Positions 51,166-59,408 of a stretch of 63,645 bases of DNA are shown here, in pieces. This stretch comes from a virus. How positions within the stretch are numbered: the first letter of the stretch is position 1; the number at the start of each line of letters is the position of its first letter. Where the stretch lies: IMG/VR virus record IMGVR_UViG_3300017971_000297, positions 1 through 63,645 of that record; one strand, given 5' to 3'. The position numbers and the translations under genes are program-made. The notes below the pieces were generated by a model. The model saw only the letters and a list, made by a program, of their open reading frames with translations, did not search any database and was not told where the DNA came from.

Positions 51166-51192
51166 GCGGAGATTCCTAATGCTATTCTCCGC
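51166..51192. terminator. Hairpin in the convergent gap
   Basis: GCGGAGA (51166-51172) and TCTCCGC (51186-51192) form a perfect 7 bp stem with a 13-base loop. No T-run follows on either strand. It may help to stop plus-strand transcription from entering the minus-strand genes or protect mRNA ends. Confidence 0.5.
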
Positions 51193-51193
51193 A

Positions 51194-51682
51194 CTACCCT
51201 CCAAACTCCTCTTTCAGAAACTTACGTAAGTCCTCGAAAGACTTAAACACTTCTTCGCAGCACCCCTTTGCCCAAGCTGGCAACGGAGCTGCCTGTATGC
51301 AATATACAGGCTTACCTGCTCTATAAGCGATAGTCATTTCGCTATGGGTACCTGCCCCGCTCTTACATCCCTTATCCCAGTACACTATCACTGCATCGGT
51401 TTTATTTTGCACTAGATCGCAATCGAAGTCTATGACTTTTCTCATATACCTGACTCCGCGTTCTACGTGCAGAGGATCTTCTGAGTCGAGTAGGTCATAC
51501 CAGTGAGTCATTCCTTCTGGAAGTCTCCCTGGGCGCAAGCCCTTTAACTGTAACGGCTCTAATTTATAAGGATTTAGAACCGTGAATCCCAGTTCTTCGA
51601 GGAAAGGAGTAATATCCTCTCTCCACTTAGCATCGTGGGGATTCTTAGACATACGGCCTGCTAAATAGACTTTAGTTTTCAT
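51194..51682 (-). CDS. Nucleoside 2-deoxyribosyltransferase-like protein
   Basis: 162 residues. KVYLAGRMS at the start, then FLEELGFTVLNPYKLEPL, FDCDLVQNKTDAVIVYWDKG and SGAGTHSEMTIAYRAGKPVYCI. The last (G-x-GT-x-x-E) and the first strand are characteristic of the deoxyribosyltransferase fold, which moves a nucleobase between deoxyribosides or hydrolyses nucleotides. The likely use is nucleotide salvage during replication. An insertion (PLQLKGLRPGRLPEGMTHW) near 43-62 is unusual. Last gene of the minus operon before the terminators. Confidence 0.75.
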   Translation of the reverse strand: MKTKVYLAGRMSKNPHDAKWREDITPFLEELGFTVLNPYKLEPLQLKGLRPGRLPEGMTHWYDLLDSEDPLHVERGVRYMRKVIDFDCDLVQNKTDAVIVYWDKGCKSGAGTHSEMTIAYRAGKPVYCIQAAPLPAWAKGCCEEVFKSFEDLRKFLKEEFGG

Positions 51683-51701
51683 TTCCTGTATCTAACCCCG
51701 T

Positions 51702-51845
51702 TTAAAAGGTGAAATAGAGGTACATAAAGCCCATCTGGGCTAACGCACCAAGTAGACTAGCAACCATCCAACCTAATCCGCCGAAAACTCCAAGCACAAA
51801 AGCTGTAACTGCTAGTCCTGCCAATGATTTAATAGTTTTTTTCAT
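51702..51845 (-). CDS. Small membrane protein
   Basis: 47 residues, nearly wholly hydrophobic: MKKTIKSLAG then two likely spans (LAVTAFVLGVFGGLGWM; LLGALAQMGFMYLYF). Its start overlaps the lipoprotein gene stop by four bases. Could be a holin-like or envelope peptide; no family recognised. Distinct from noise because of the coupled start and the membrane-protein-like composition. Confidence 0.55.
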   Translation of the reverse strand: MKKTIKSLAGLAVTAFVLGVFGGLGWMVASLLGALAQMGFMYLYFTF

Positions 51846-52123
51846 TTATCCTCCTCTAATCTAGGCAGACATTGGTATTTTACTCTAGTTGAATCTTCAC
51901 TAGCATTGTGATAAATTTTAACTGACATGACACCAACTCCATGATCTTTCTCGCACTTTTCATCACACTGATTGACAATAAAATCAATAGTTGGTTGTGG
52001 TACCTTATCACCGTAGACAGTTACCGGAACCTTACGTGGTATAATAAGTGTTATAGTGTCTGTCTTAGCGGCACATCCCACAAATGTTAATGCCAATAGT
52101 ATAGAAACTAACAACTTCCTCAT
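51842..52123 (-). CDS. Probable lipoprotein
   Basis: 93 residues. Signal MRKLLVSILLALTFVGCAAK has the positive start, hydrophobic core and a lipobox-like FVGC (Cys17), giving a lipid-anchored periplasmic or outer-membrane protein. The mature part is beta-rich with three further Cys (NQCDEKCEKD; YQCLP). Could be an outer spanin or superinfection-exclusion lipoprotein; the Cys pairs may be disulfides. Overlaps both neighbours by four bases. Confidence 0.7.
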   Translation of the reverse strand: MRKLLVSILLALTFVGCAAKTDTITLIIPRKVPVTVYGDKVPQPTIDFIVNQCDEKCEKDHGVGVMSVKIYHNASEDSTRVKYQCLPRLEEDK

Positions 52124-52281
52124 TCACTTCTCCTCCAAAATTCAAATAGGTAGATATTAAGACCTAATAGACCTACGTCATACACCACTCTAACTGTGTG
52201 TCCTGAGTAGGCATTTAAGCCCGCCGCAATAACTGCTAAGGCAGCTCCAAGTGCGGCAATAAACATCATCGTCTTTCTCAT
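52120..52281 (-). CDS. Small membrane protein
   Basis: 53 residues. A positively charged start (MRKTMMF) and a long Ala-rich hydrophobic segment (IAALGAALAVIAAGLNAYSG), followed by a second hydrophobic stretch (VVYDVGLLGLNIYLFEFW). Two membrane helices are likely. Four-base overlaps to both neighbours suggest coupled translation. Family unknown; envelope cluster member. Confidence 0.55.
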   Translation of the reverse strand: MRKTMMFIAALGAALAVIAAGLNAYSGHTVRVVYDVGLLGLNIYLFEFWRRSE

Positions 52282-52526
52282 TTGCTTTCCTCTAACATTT
52301 TTTTAACTTTCCAGACGTTAACATCGACCTCTACACTATCTCCACCTATTAAGAAAATCTTTGTTTTATGGGTAACCCACAGATCCGTATCCTCATACTT
52401 AGTGGAACCACCAATTCCTTGAATCCTCACAATCTTTGAGGGATCAACGCACGTATGCCAAGGGTCCCCTTCATTGAAGCAAAGTAGGGTTAACCCAAGC
52501 AGTAATAATGACGATAGCTTTCTCAT
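52278..52526 (-). CDS. Small secreted protein
   Basis: 82 residues. The first 18 residues (MRKLSSLLLLGLTLLCFN) form a signal peptide, perhaps lipid-linked at the Cys. The mature part has two CxxxxC-like residues (HTCVD) and a beta pattern (IVRIQGIGG; WVTHKTKIFLIGGDSVEVDV). Exported, function unknown. Overlaps neighbours by four bases on both sides. Confidence 0.6.
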   Translation of the reverse strand: MRKLSSLLLLGLTLLCFNEGDPWHTCVDPSKIVRIQGIGGSTKYEDTDLWVTHKTKIFLIGGDSVEVDVNVWKVKKMLEESK

Positions 52527-52930
52527 TTCTTACTCTTCCTCCACCTCTTTATATGAAAATACTGATTGCTAGCTTTGTATTCTTCCTCCAGCTCATCCAA
52601 CTTTTTATCGTACTCTTCGGAACACCTTTCACAATTATCTACCACTTTTCTAGCTATAACCCCTACATCCGACCACCACATGCTTGTGTTAGTAGCCAGG
52701 GGACACACTCTATTATAGACTCTAAGAAACTCATCGGGATCTTGTTTATCCATAAGATCAAAGACTTCTACGCTAGAATCCTCTGCTTTGAGGGCATTGT
52801 AATAGGCTTCGGCCTCATAGAAGTTTTTAAACTTTACCCCCTCTAGTCCCACCGAAGAATCCTCGGAATCGTATACAATTTCATATGGTTGAATCGCATA
52901 GTTGGGAGTATATATAACTATTACTCTCAT
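52523..52930 (-). CDS. Unrecognised protein with Cys pair
   Basis: 135 residues. An alpha/beta N-terminal part (MRVIVIYTPNYAIQPYEIVYD; NFYEAEAYYNALKAEDSSVEVFDLMD) is followed by CPLATNTSMWW and a NCERCSEEYDKK segment and a coiled, basic C-terminus. The CERC could be half a metal site. It overlaps the dUTPase gene by four bases. No known family recognised. Confidence 0.5.
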   Translation of the reverse strand: MRVIVIYTPNYAIQPYEIVYDSEDSSVGLEGVKFKNFYEAEAYYNALKAEDSSVEVFDLMDKQDPDEFLRVYNRVCPLATNTSMWWSDVGVIARKVVDNCERCSEEYDKKLDELEEEYKASNQYFHIKRWRKSKK

Positions 52931-53385
52931 CTTCCAGTACTCCCGAACCCTCCCGAACCTCTCAAGGTGGGCCTAAGTTCCTTAACTTCCTTAATAGCCA
53001 AGGGCCTAGCAACCTTAGCTAGGACCAACTGGGCAACCCTGGTACCGGGCTTTAGATGCAGGGGCGAGTTATACTCACCAGAAATATACATAGGATTTAT
53101 GGTAGTTAATAAAATCTTAATCTCTCCTCTATAGTCGGAATCAATAGTCCCAGGGGAATTAACAACCATAACGCCGTGGTCTCTAGCCAACCCGGATCGT
53201 GCTCTCACTTGAAGCTCATAGCCTTGGGGTATTTCTACAGCTAGGGCGGTGGAAACTTCTGTTACCTCCCCGTAATGTACCTGGTTATGGTATATGTTAC
53301 AGATGTCCATACCAGCAGCTCCCTTAGATTTGTACTCCGGAATCTGCGCTTTTGGGCTTAACTTCTTGAAGCATAAAATTGCCAT
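52927..53385 (-). CDS. dut: dUTP diphosphatase (dUTPase)
   Basis: 152 residues. It converts dUTP to dUMP and pyrophosphate, keeping uracil out of phage DNA and supplying dUMP. The trimeric dUTPase motifs are all present: AAGMD (23-27), RARSGLARDHG (61-71), VVNSPGTIDSDYRGEI (74-89) with the catalytic Asp at about 82, GTRVAQLVLAKV (114-125) and the C-terminal GSGGFGSTG loop (143-151). Length is typical. It is upstream of the membrane-protein group. Confidence 0.95.
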   Translation of the reverse strand: MAILCFKKLSPKAQIPEYKSKGAAGMDICNIYHNQVHYGEVTEVSTALAVEIPQGYELQVRARSGLARDHGVMVVNSPGTIDSDYRGEIKILLTTINPMYISGEYNSPLHLKPGTRVAQLVLAKVARPLAIKEVKELRPTLRGSGGFGSTGR

Positions 53386-53398
53386 CTAAAACCTCGTT

Positions 53399-53420
53399 AA
53401 AAAGGGGGTTATAGCGCCCC
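53399..53420 (-). terminator. Weak terminator-like hairpin upstream of dUTPase
   Basis: On the minus strand GGGGCGCTATAACCCCC precedes TTTTT. The stem is only four to five pairs. It lies in the 80-base gap before the dUTPase start, so it could limit read-through from the upstream tail-family genes. The call is tentative. Confidence 0.35.
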
Positions 53421-53465
53421 AGATTGGCCTATAAGAGCCTAAGTAAGGTCCAGGTATACCCAGGG

Positions 53466-53672
53466 TTACCCTTTTTTCTTGATTAAAAGCCTACATGCAG
53501 TTAACTCATTGTTTTTCTTGAGTCTTCCGGTCACCATCTTGTGGCCTCCGGGGATGTTTACTGTCTCAAATTCCTCAGGTTTAAAATCCTCTGATTTGAT
53601 GCCAGGAAACGAATAGTGCATATAGTCATCAGTCTCATGGACCTTCTCTAGTTCATCTTTCTTTCTAACCAT
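53466..53672 (-). CDS. Unrecognised small charged protein
   Basis: 68 residues, hydrophilic (MVRKKDELEKVHETDDYMHY; then FKPEEFETVNIPGGHKMVTGRLKK), ending LLIKKKG. The centre has a two-strand feel but no motif. It overlaps the 53665 gene by eight bases and sits in the tail-family cluster without carrying the YMK tail. Confidence 0.5.
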   Translation of the reverse strand: MVRKKDELEKVHETDDYMHYSFPGIKSEDFKPEEFETVNIPGGHKMVTGRLKKNNELTACRLLIKKKG

Positions 53673-53922
53673 TGTTTATCCCTTTAGTGGCTTTCATAGT
53701 TTTTATAGTACATACGAAGAACTCTGGTCCTTCCAGGTAACCTCCAGATATTGTTAATACTCCGCTCAGGTCTCCTCTAGATCCCATAGTCTCAACTATA
53801 TAGCTTGCCTCTTCCTCTAGACAGTCCACTATATGGAAGTACTTATAGGGAGAGGTTTCATCCGCGCACTTAAATTCCAGCACCGTACCCGGTTTATATT
53901 TTAGTTTAAAGCACGTTTTCAT
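53665..53922 (-). CDS. Small SH3/KOW-like protein with IKTMK tail
   Basis: 85 residues. Barrel-like N-terminus (FKLKYKPGTVLEFKCADE) with strands YKYFHIVDCLEEEASYIVET, and a tail CTIKTMKATKGINNG. The tail has Thr instead of Tyr before Met-Lys, as in the next two genes, so a minus-strand sub-group exists. Overlaps both neighbours. Function unknown. Confidence 0.7.
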   Translation of the reverse strand: MKTCFKLKYKPGTVLEFKCADETSPYKYFHIVDCLEEEASYIVETMGSRGDLSGVLTISGGYLEGPEFFVCTIKTMKATKGINNG

Positions 53923-54193
53923 CTTTAATATTCTTCATTGTTTTTATTACATCTACTGAACATCTCTCCTCCAGGAACTCCCTGGGGACTTCTTCTACTT
54001 TCTTCTTTTCTCTCACTTGACCATTGAGAGTTTTTAAGATGTTGACTATATAATTTTCTCCCGCCTCATCGAAAGCCACTATCTCTATTAGGATGCAAAA
54101 ATCAATGACCGGGGTTGTATACCTCTGCCTAGTAACCAAGTTTTCCAAGGGCATCTTAAGTATCTGTCCGGGTAAGTATTTAGGTTCTTTCAT
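53906..54193 (-). CDS. Small SH3/KOW-like protein with IKTMK tail
   Basis: 95 residues. YLPGQILKMP begins the barrel-like domain, with ILIEIVAFDEAGENYIVNIL strands, and the end is DVIKTMKNIKDENVL. It is the middle of three tandem genes of this sub-group and overlaps the flanking genes by 17 and four bases. Role unknown; shares the architecture of the plus-strand genes at 191-2490. Confidence 0.7.
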   Translation of the reverse strand: MKEPKYLPGQILKMPLENLVTRQRYTTPVIDFCILIEIVAFDEAGENYIVNILKTLNGQVREKKKVEEVPREFLEERCSVDVIKTMKNIKDENVL

Positions 54194-54411
54194 TGTTTCC
54201 TATTTTTCATGGTTCTGATTATATTCGGCTTGAATAGCTGGTTGAGAGTTTTCTCATTGTACCCACGCCTAAAGGCCTCTCCAGAGAATTTTCGGCACTT
54301 GCAGAGATAGATTCCTATGGTAGGAAAAATGGACTCTATTCTTACATGCTGTATATCATTATCCCAGCTCTTTTTCTTGGCTACAAAACAGTCACCTACT
54401 TGGTATTGCAT
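54190..54411 (-). CDS. Small SH3/KOW-like protein with IRTMK tail
   Basis: 73 residues. [12 protein letters not shown] is a clear 'GD' barrel start; the second part IGIYLCKCRKFSG has a Cys pair. It ends NIIRTMKNRKQ. The start overlaps the Ref-like gene by 16 bases. First of the tandem trio downstream of recA and the HNH gene. Function unknown. Confidence 0.72.
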   Translation of the reverse strand: MQYQVGDCFVAKKKSWDNDIQHVRIESIFPTIGIYLCKCRKFSGEAFRRGYNEKTLNQLFKPNIIRTMKNRKQ

Positions 54412-54911
54412 TTAAGTATCCGAATATACTTGGTAAGACACTGAGCCTTTACTTCCTCAAAATTTAACTGAAACTCTAGAAAGAATCCTAGAGGCCCTAT
54501 CCTATGGATAGCTTTGTCCCCAAGTGTGTGATGTTCAGGGCACAGCGGAATGGCAGAATAATCTGATCCCTTAGTGCCCATGCCCCCAATTTCCAGATGG
54601 TGCGGGTGGCAGCCATATTTACCACAAGCGCAACAAGGAAGGGATCTAATTAAGTTAAGGTAGTCCTTATCTTGCTCTTTAGCCTTCTGACGTGGCTTGT
54701 AAGACCTGGACTCACCTATATCAACGTCTTTTTGTTTAGGAAGAAACCGTTTAAAATCAAAAGATTGATTATCTTCCTCAGGTTGCTCTATCACCTCATT
54801 TCTATGAGCCGCAAAACAGGAGAAACTACAAAAGTAATTCAACCCATGTCTGAAGACTTTACTGGTCCCTATAGCTTGCCCACACTGTTTACATCTAACT
54901 TTGAGGCCCAT
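54396..54911 (-). CDS. Ref-like RecA-dependent HNH nuclease (candidate)
   Basis: 171 residues. The N-terminus has a zinc-finger-like set (Cys7, Cys10, Cys28, Cys32). The C-terminal half carries [14 protein letters not shown]...[20 protein letters not shown], an HNH-type signature (His104-His105, Cys124, His127-His128) matching P1 Ref/RecA-dependent nuclease family and DUF968-like proteins. Ref needs RecA filaments to cut DNA; here recA is the gene directly upstream, overlapping by 17 bases, which supports the same partnership. Partner action is inferred from context. Confidence 0.75.
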   Translation of the reverse strand: MGLKVRCKQCGQAIGTSKVFRHGLNYFCSFSCFAAHRNEVIEQPEEDNQSFDFKRFLPKQKDVDIGESRSYKPRQKAKEQDKDYLNLIRSLPCCACGKYGCHPHHLEIGGMGTKGSDYSAIPLCPEHHTLGDKAIHRIGPLGFFLEFQLNFEEVKAQCLTKYIRILKCNTK

Positions 54912-57900
54912 TTAACTCCTCCGTCACTTGATGCAACCACTCCTCGTTGTTGGCGAGAGTTTCACAAGCGTTATTTCTACCTTGTCCCAGCTTCTCTCCC
55001 TTGTAGGAATACCAAGCTCCAGCCTTGTCAATAATTTTTTTAGTGACGGCTAAATCAAAAATATCACCTACTATATCTACTCCCTTACCATACAGGAGAT
55101 TAAAGGTGGCCTTCACGCCGGGGGCAGATAATTTATTCTTCTTAACCGTTACTTTCATTTCATGTCCGATGATCTCTTCTCCTTTTTTAAGTTTTTGACC
55201 TGAACGAATATCTAAACGTAAAGAGGCATAATACTTTAAAGCATTACCTCCAGTGGTGGTTTCTGGACTATTGTGTACTAATACCTTATCTACTAAATAG
55301 TTTGAGTTATCTTCCACTTGTAAATCATATTTATAAAGAGATCTTGTCATAGGTTTTTCATACTTATCTAATACATAGGATTCTATCAAAATAGGAGTTT
55401 TGTCTCCTTGGGGTATTTCTGCTAATGTTCCCATAATACTATGTAGCTTAGGATGTATCTTATAGGACATACACTTAGGTAGATAAGGAGCAATATTTCT
55501 CTGAAACTCAAAAGAATCTTTAGATAAGTTATAAAACAAACCCTTTCCTTCTTTAATTGCAGGAATAGGTAGGTTTAATTTTGAAAATATTTGCTGTATT
55601 TTGGCTAAATCTCTCAAAGGCAATAACTTAGCGGAGATAGAACATTTCCCCTTTCCCCACTTTTTATAGTTCCCATTAAATGTTCCATCGTCTGCATACC
55701 AAATGGCAACAGCTCTTTTGGAAAGATTGGAAAGTATCTTGGGGTTAAGATTAATTAGTCCTTTTGACTTTATATTTTTAAGCCACATAAGTTCTGAAGT
55801 GTAGAAGCTTTCAAACCAGAATTGCCCCTTTGCGTTAAATCCGCTGGAAGCTATAAAATTTTCTAATTGCCTTTTCTTCCATTGACAATACTCATTCTGT
55901 TTAATGGAGTGTGTTTCTCTAAATCGTCCAGTTAATTCTTTAAATTTTATAGAGCCATCTCCTAAATAGGAACCCAGTAGAAGTTCTTCTTGAGCTGGAG
56001 ACAAATATTTTGTACTATATACATATACAGAATCTCCTTTATGCAAGGTAGAGGCTTTACGTTCGCCATTAGGAGTAAGAATTACATGATCATCTCCTAT
56101 AGGCAGATTAGATTTCCCTCCATCATGTGGATTTCTTACAACTAATTGAAAAAATTTATTAGCTTTACCATTATTAAAATAATTTATAATTTTTTTTGGA
56201 ACTAACCTATTAGTTTTAGGATCATAAGACATTACTTTTACTGGTAGTTTTTGGTTTACTATTTTGCCTATTTTTTCAGTGGTGCCATTTTCTAATAGCA
56301 CTCTAGCGTTATAATGAAAACAGCCAAACATTACCCCTATTTTCATACGTAGTTGATTAATCCAAATAAGAGAAGTATTAGTTTCCGCTAAAATAGGAGT
56401 AATTTTTCTACAAGCTTGGGACATTAGTCGAGCGGTTAACCCTATATGAGAAGACCCCATGTCCCCATCTACTTCCGCTTGTGGAACCAGAGCAGCAATA
56501 GAATCTAGAACAATCACACTTACTTTACCACTCTTAGCTAAATATTCAATTAGATTTAAGGCTTTTTCAGCGGTGTCAGGCTGAGAAATAAGTAGCTCAT
56601 CTACTTTTACTCCTAAAATTTTAGCTAATCCTAAATCTAAGGAATGTTCTGTGTCAATATAGGCCACAGTTCCCCCCAGTTGTTGGGCTTGAGTAGCCAT
56701 GTATAGTGCCAAAGTGGTTTTGCCGCAGTTGTGGGTAACAAGATAATTGTCTGTAATATACCACTGTGATGGGGAATCCAAAGTAAAACCATATACCATT
56801 TGAGGTTTCGCGGGCTCTATAGTAAATCCTTGATGAGTAACATTTGTTCGCTTGCGTTCTAAAAATAAACATTTTTTCCTTTTTAAGGCAAGAGGAATTT
56901 CTCTATTTAGACTTATATAAAGTCTATAACTAGGAAAAGTTGTGTTTCCTTTATTATAAGAAGTCTGACGTAATGTAATTTTGGCGTATCCTCCCAGACT
57001 GTGTACTATGAACTTTACATCTTCCGCTAATTGGGGAGAGGTTGTAGCATATTCATAGGCATTATTGTTAGATCTACTTCCATCCGTGTCTAGTAATCCC
57101 GCCAACATTTGTAAACGGTAATTAAAGCTGCTATATTTAGCTTGCTTGGGTATATATTTCTCAAAACTATTTTTACGTAGTATTCCCAACTCTTGAAAAT
57201 GATGATGGTACTTACTTTTTTTACTTAGTCTAAGAGTAAGGGCGTTGGCATTTCTCTGATCTACCGTTGCTTCGGAAGTAAATTGGGTTCCAAGTTTAAC
57301 TAATTTATTTACCAAAGAAGGATCTTGAGAATTTGTATGAAAAGTAATATTTCCCCCATCTTTAGGAAATGACCCGTCTCCTAAAAAAGCTCCAAGGACG
57401 TAGCCCGGAATATCTGGGTCTTTACCATATCCCTCGAAGGTCTTAATTACAGGAGAAGTGAAAAGATGACTGTCATTTATAAACTGTTTTGTAGAAAAAG
57501 ATATGTTTTTCGCGGTCATTTCTTTGAGAGTCTTAAAATAAGCAGATTGCTTAGTTTTTGGAATTTTGCGTGCCTCTATATGTGTTAATGGTATTATATG
57601 ACTATGAGAACACTCGTATAATAATTCCCCATTTCGTCTAGATAATAATCTATAGTTTTCTTTACTATAGTAAGAAGTAGTATGGACTACGGTAGAAAAT
57701 AAACTCTCCCCATTCTTTTGTGGGGAGAGTACCCTATCGCCAACTTTAATGTTTTCTACATTTTTCCACGTGCCATTGGACATCATAACTTTTGAACCTG
57801 CTGGTTGACAGGATTCTGGACCAAATAATTCAATCATCCTTCCTCGCGGAATACCTCCAATACCCAAAGCCTTGTCTAATGATAAAATACCTGTGGGAAT

Positions 57901-58002
57901 AACGTCTATATCAGTACGTCCTTCTTCATCATATAAAAGGACAGAACCTTCCCCAAAATGCTTATTGGCAGCCTTCTGTAATTCTTTTAATTCTTTACTC
58001 AT
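54895..58002 (-). CDS. recA: RecA recombinase interrupted by two inteins
   Basis: 1035 residues as translated; 323 after removing inteins at residues 65-425 and 561-911. RecA coats single-stranded DNA and drives strand exchange. The exteins read [14 protein letters not shown] at the Walker A loop and [27 protein letters not shown] at the L2-loop start. They also keep [10 protein letters not shown] (Walker B, 496-505) and KISxK-like features. The first extein residue after intein 1 is Cys instead of the usual Ser, as splicing needs. Both inteins interrupt functional sites, so splicing must occur for activity. Overlaps the Ref-like gene downstream. Confidence 0.95.
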   Translation of the reverse strand: MSKELKELQKAANKHFGEGSVLLYDEEGRTDIDVIPTGILSLDKALGIGGIPRGRMIELFGPESCQPAGSKVMMSNGTWKNVENIKVGDRVLSPQKNGESLFSTVVHTTSYYSKENYRLLSRRNGELLYECSHSHIIPLTHIEARKIPKTKQSAYFKTLKEMTAKNISFSTKQFINDSHLFTSPVIKTFEGYGKDPDIPGYVLGAFLGDGSFPKDGGNITFHTNSQDPSLVNKLVKLGTQFTSEATVDQRNANALTLRLSKKSKYHHHFQELGILRKNSFEKYIPKQAKYSSFNYRLQMLAGLLDTDGSRSNNNAYEYATTSPQLAEDVKFIVHSLGGYAKITLRQTSYNKGNTTFPSYRLYISLNREIPLALKRKKCLFLERKRTNVTHQGFTIEPAKPQMVYGFTLDSPSQWYITDNYLVTHNCGKTTLALYMATQAQQLGGTVAYIDTEHSLDLGLAKILGVKVDELLISQPDTAEKALNLIEYLAKSGKVSVIVLDSIAALVPQAEVDGDMGSSHIGLTARLMSQACRKITPILAETNTSLIWINQLRMKIGVMFGCFHYNARVLLENGTTEKIGKIVNQKLPVKVMSYDPKTNRLVPKKIINYFNNGKANKFFQLVVRNPHDGGKSNLPIGDDHVILTPNGERKASTLHKGDSVYVYSTKYLSPAQEELLLGSYLGDGSIKFKELTGRFRETHSIKQNEYCQWKKRQLENFIASSGFNAKGQFWFESFYTSELMWLKNIKSKGLINLNPKILSNLSKRAVAIWYADDGTFNGNYKKWGKGKCSISAKLLPLRDLAKIQQIFSKLNLPIPAIKEGKGLFYNLSKDSFEFQRNIAPYLPKCMSYKIHPKLHSIMGTLAEIPQGDKTPILIESYVLDKYEKPMTRSLYKYDLQVEDNSNYLVDKVLVHNSPETTTGGNALKYYASLRLDIRSGQKLKKGEEIIGHEMKVTVKKNKLSAPGVKATFNLLYGKGVDIVGDIFDLAVTKKIIDKAGAWYSYKGEKLGQGRNNACETLANNEEWLHQVTEELNGPQS
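55270..56322 (-). mobile_element. Intein 2 in RecA (at the L2-loop site), with LAGLIDADG endonuclease
   Basis: Residues 561-911 (351 aa). Starts with Cys ([13 protein letters not shown]) and ends [10 protein letters not shown] before the +1 Ser. Splicing block B-like [11 protein letters not shown] is at about 636-646. The two endonuclease motifs are [11 protein letters not shown] (674-684) and [10 protein letters not shown] (766-775). All splicing residues are intact. The insertion point, after GVMFG, is as I recall the site used by the Mycobacterium leprae RecA intein. Confidence 0.92.
56728..57810 (-). mobile_element. Intein 1 in RecA (in the Walker A loop), with LAGLIDADG endonuclease
   Basis: Residues 65-425 (361 aa). 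Starts [15 protein letters not shown], has block B-like [12 protein letters not shown] (about 128-139), endonuclease motifs LGAFLGDGS (203-211) and [10 protein letters not shown] (300-309), and ends [21 protein letters not shown] before the +1 Cys. A full, apparently active splicing and homing element placed inside the ATP-binding loop. It is AT-rich compared with the extein. Confidence 0.92.
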
Positions 58003-58213
58003 TGTTTTCCTCTGGGTAATTATACAGCATTTTTGCTGCTATCATGACATCCTCTGTTAATCTGCTCTCATACTCCTCATCTGTCTCATTCTCTTCTCTA
58101 GGGGGTGGACCAGCTTTTTCCAGCACAGTTAGAACGCACTTTATGGGTTTAGGGAGAGTGGGGTCATCCCGTATAAATTCTGCTTTACCGCCAATTATTT
58201 TAACAACTTTCAT
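57995..58213 (-). CDS. Unrecognised small protein upstream of recA
   Basis: 72 residues. Small alpha/beta N-terminus ([30 protein letters not shown]), then an acidic helical end ([19 protein letters not shown]...). It overlaps recA by eight bases and the preceding gene by one. No motif recognised; may be a recA-linked regulator only by position. Confidence 0.5.
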   Translation of the reverse strand: MKVVKIIGGKAEFIRDDPTLPKPIKCVLTVLEKAGPPPREENETDEEYESRLTEDVMIAAKMLYNYPEENNE

Positions 58214-58572
58214 TATGATCCCTTTGCTACTGTACGTTCTGTTGCCATTATACTTCTACGGGCCTCAAATGCGTTAGACCACGAATCCATATCGTTTTTG
58301 GCTGTTAACATCTTTTCCGTAGCCTGGTTATAATCGTCAATAAAAGTTTTCCAATCTTGGCTGGCGTAGGCAACTTCCTCTAAGTCGTCCCTGGTCCAGT
58401 ATTTCTTACCATTGGGGGGAGTAGTTTTACGCAGAGCTTGTTTGATGCTAGCCAGCTTATGTTTTTCCCCCACCTGAAAGCGGTGGTGGAGGGTCTTAGC
58501 AGCTACCCACTTCTCCCCAGCCTTAAATAGATTCTGTACAATCTCATCAATACCCAAAACCTTGGTTGACAT
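58213..58572 (-). CDS. Unrecognised helical protein
   Basis: 119 residues. The ATG at 58572 follows GGGAG; a TTG 18 bases upstream is less likely. Helical (IVQNLFKAGEKWVAAKTLHHRFQVGEK; DDYNQATEKMLTAKNDMDSWSNAF) with a possible winged-helix-like start (KHKLASIKQALRK). A DNA-binding role is possible. Lies between the membrane protein and the recA region; overlapping starts. Confidence 0.5.
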   Translation of the reverse strand: MSTKVLGIDEIVQNLFKAGEKWVAAKTLHHRFQVGEKHKLASIKQALRKTTPPNGKKYWTRDDLEEVAYASQDWKTFIDDYNQATEKMLTAKNDMDSWSNAFEARRSIMATERTVAKGS

Positions 58573-58978
58573 AATACATAACTCCCGCAAAAATGTTTAA
58601 AATATTCCATAGAACCACTGCTGAAAGCAAGATGGTTGCATATTTTAATATAAAGTAACGTTTCTTCCTTAAAAAATAGATGGTTATAAGGATGCCTAAA
58701 AGAGCCTTAACTACCAAGAACCATATAGGTCCGGTTTCCAACAGAGCTTTCATTAGAGGGTTAACCTCCAACGCCCCCATACGCATGGTGGCCATTACTG
58801 TTAAAAACGCATCAGCGAGGTTAAAGTAGTTTAGTCCTATTACCCATACCCACTTATTTTTTGCTTCTTTTTCGTTTTGGTCCTTTACCTTTGATTCTAA
58901 ACTCTGACCAAAAGACCTTACCCTCTTGAACAAGCCTTTTAATCTTTTTTTGATTGTATGATAGATGGCTTTTACCAC
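58547..58978 (-). CDS. Multi-span membrane protein, DUF5658-like
   Basis: 143 residues. A basic start overlaps the upstream nuclease gene by about 125 bases, so an internal TTG at residue 16 is an alternative start. The core, GLNYFNLADAFLTVMATMRMGALEVNPLM, resembles DUF5658 proteins, whose function is not known. Three to four hydrophobic segments follow (FLVVKALLGILITIYFL; FILKYATILLSAVVLWNIL). Integral to the inner membrane; role unknown. Confidence 0.6.
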   Translation of the reverse strand: MVKAIYHTIKKRLKGLFKRVRSFGQSLESKVKDQNEKEAKNKWVWVIGLNYFNLADAFLTVMATMRMGALEVNPLMKALLETGPIWFLVVKALLGILITIYFLRKKRYFILKYATILLSAVVLWNILNIFAGVMYYVNQGFGY

Positions 58979-59399
58979 TTTTTACCTCTATGAAATAGAC
59001 TCCGTTATCCTCGAAGGAAATGTAATCGATAGGTTGCCCCAGCCATTTCATGTTTCTGGGGGTGTATTCTTCCATCATTAGGGGGGCTAGGTGTTCTACT
59101 ACGTGCCCCGTTCTGATCTCTGAACTCTTTTTTAAACTCAGGATCTTACGATTATTCTCCATCTCTTTGTCTAGAAGGGCCTGTTTTTCCTCTACTTGCC
59201 TGTTACTATTACTTAGCTCCTTCTCTTTACCACCAAGGAGTGTCTGTAATCCCCCGACTGTCTCTCTGAGGGTGCCGACTTCATACCTTAGTTGGCTATT
59301 TTCATCTTCTAGGTGAGATGGGGAAGATCGTCTTAACAGTAAAGTGATAAGAATTCCTAATAGGGCACCGATCACTAAACCAAAAACTATTTCTCCCAT
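58854..59399 (-). CDS. Membrane-anchored PD-(D/E)xK nuclease, Holliday-junction-resolvase-related
   Basis: 181 residues. Residues 4-22 are a membrane helix (IVFGLVIGALLGILITLLL), about 28-90 a coiled coil, and 95-170 a nuclease domain: GHVVEHLAP (Glu102), WLGQPIDYISFEDNG (Asp125) and YFIEVKSGKSHLS (Glu138-Val-Lys140). These match archaeal Holliday-junction-resolvase-related endonucleases (PF10107-like). The catalytic residues are present. Membrane attachment of such a nuclease is odd. Overlaps the next gene by about 125 bases. Confidence 0.75.
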   Translation of the reverse strand: MGEIVFGLVIGALLGILITLLLRRSSPSHLEDENSQLRYEVGTLRETVGGLQTLLGGKEKELSNSNRQVEEKQALLDKEMENNRKILSLKKSSEIRTGHVVEHLAPLMMEEYTPRNMKWLGQPIDYISFEDNGVYFIEVKSGKSHLSYNQKKIKRLVQEGKVFWSEFRIKGKGPKRKRSKK

Positions 59400-59408
59400 A
59401 TATTCTCC

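Noticed and set aside
54895-58002. recA might be interrupted by an insertion sequence or group I intron
   Set aside because: Both inserts are in frame, start with Cys, end in His-Asn and have LAGLIDADG pairs, so they are inteins; no terminal inverted repeats.
58213-58590. TTG start at 58590 for the helical protein
   Set aside because: The ATG at 58572 has GGGAG at a good distance; the TTG has none.
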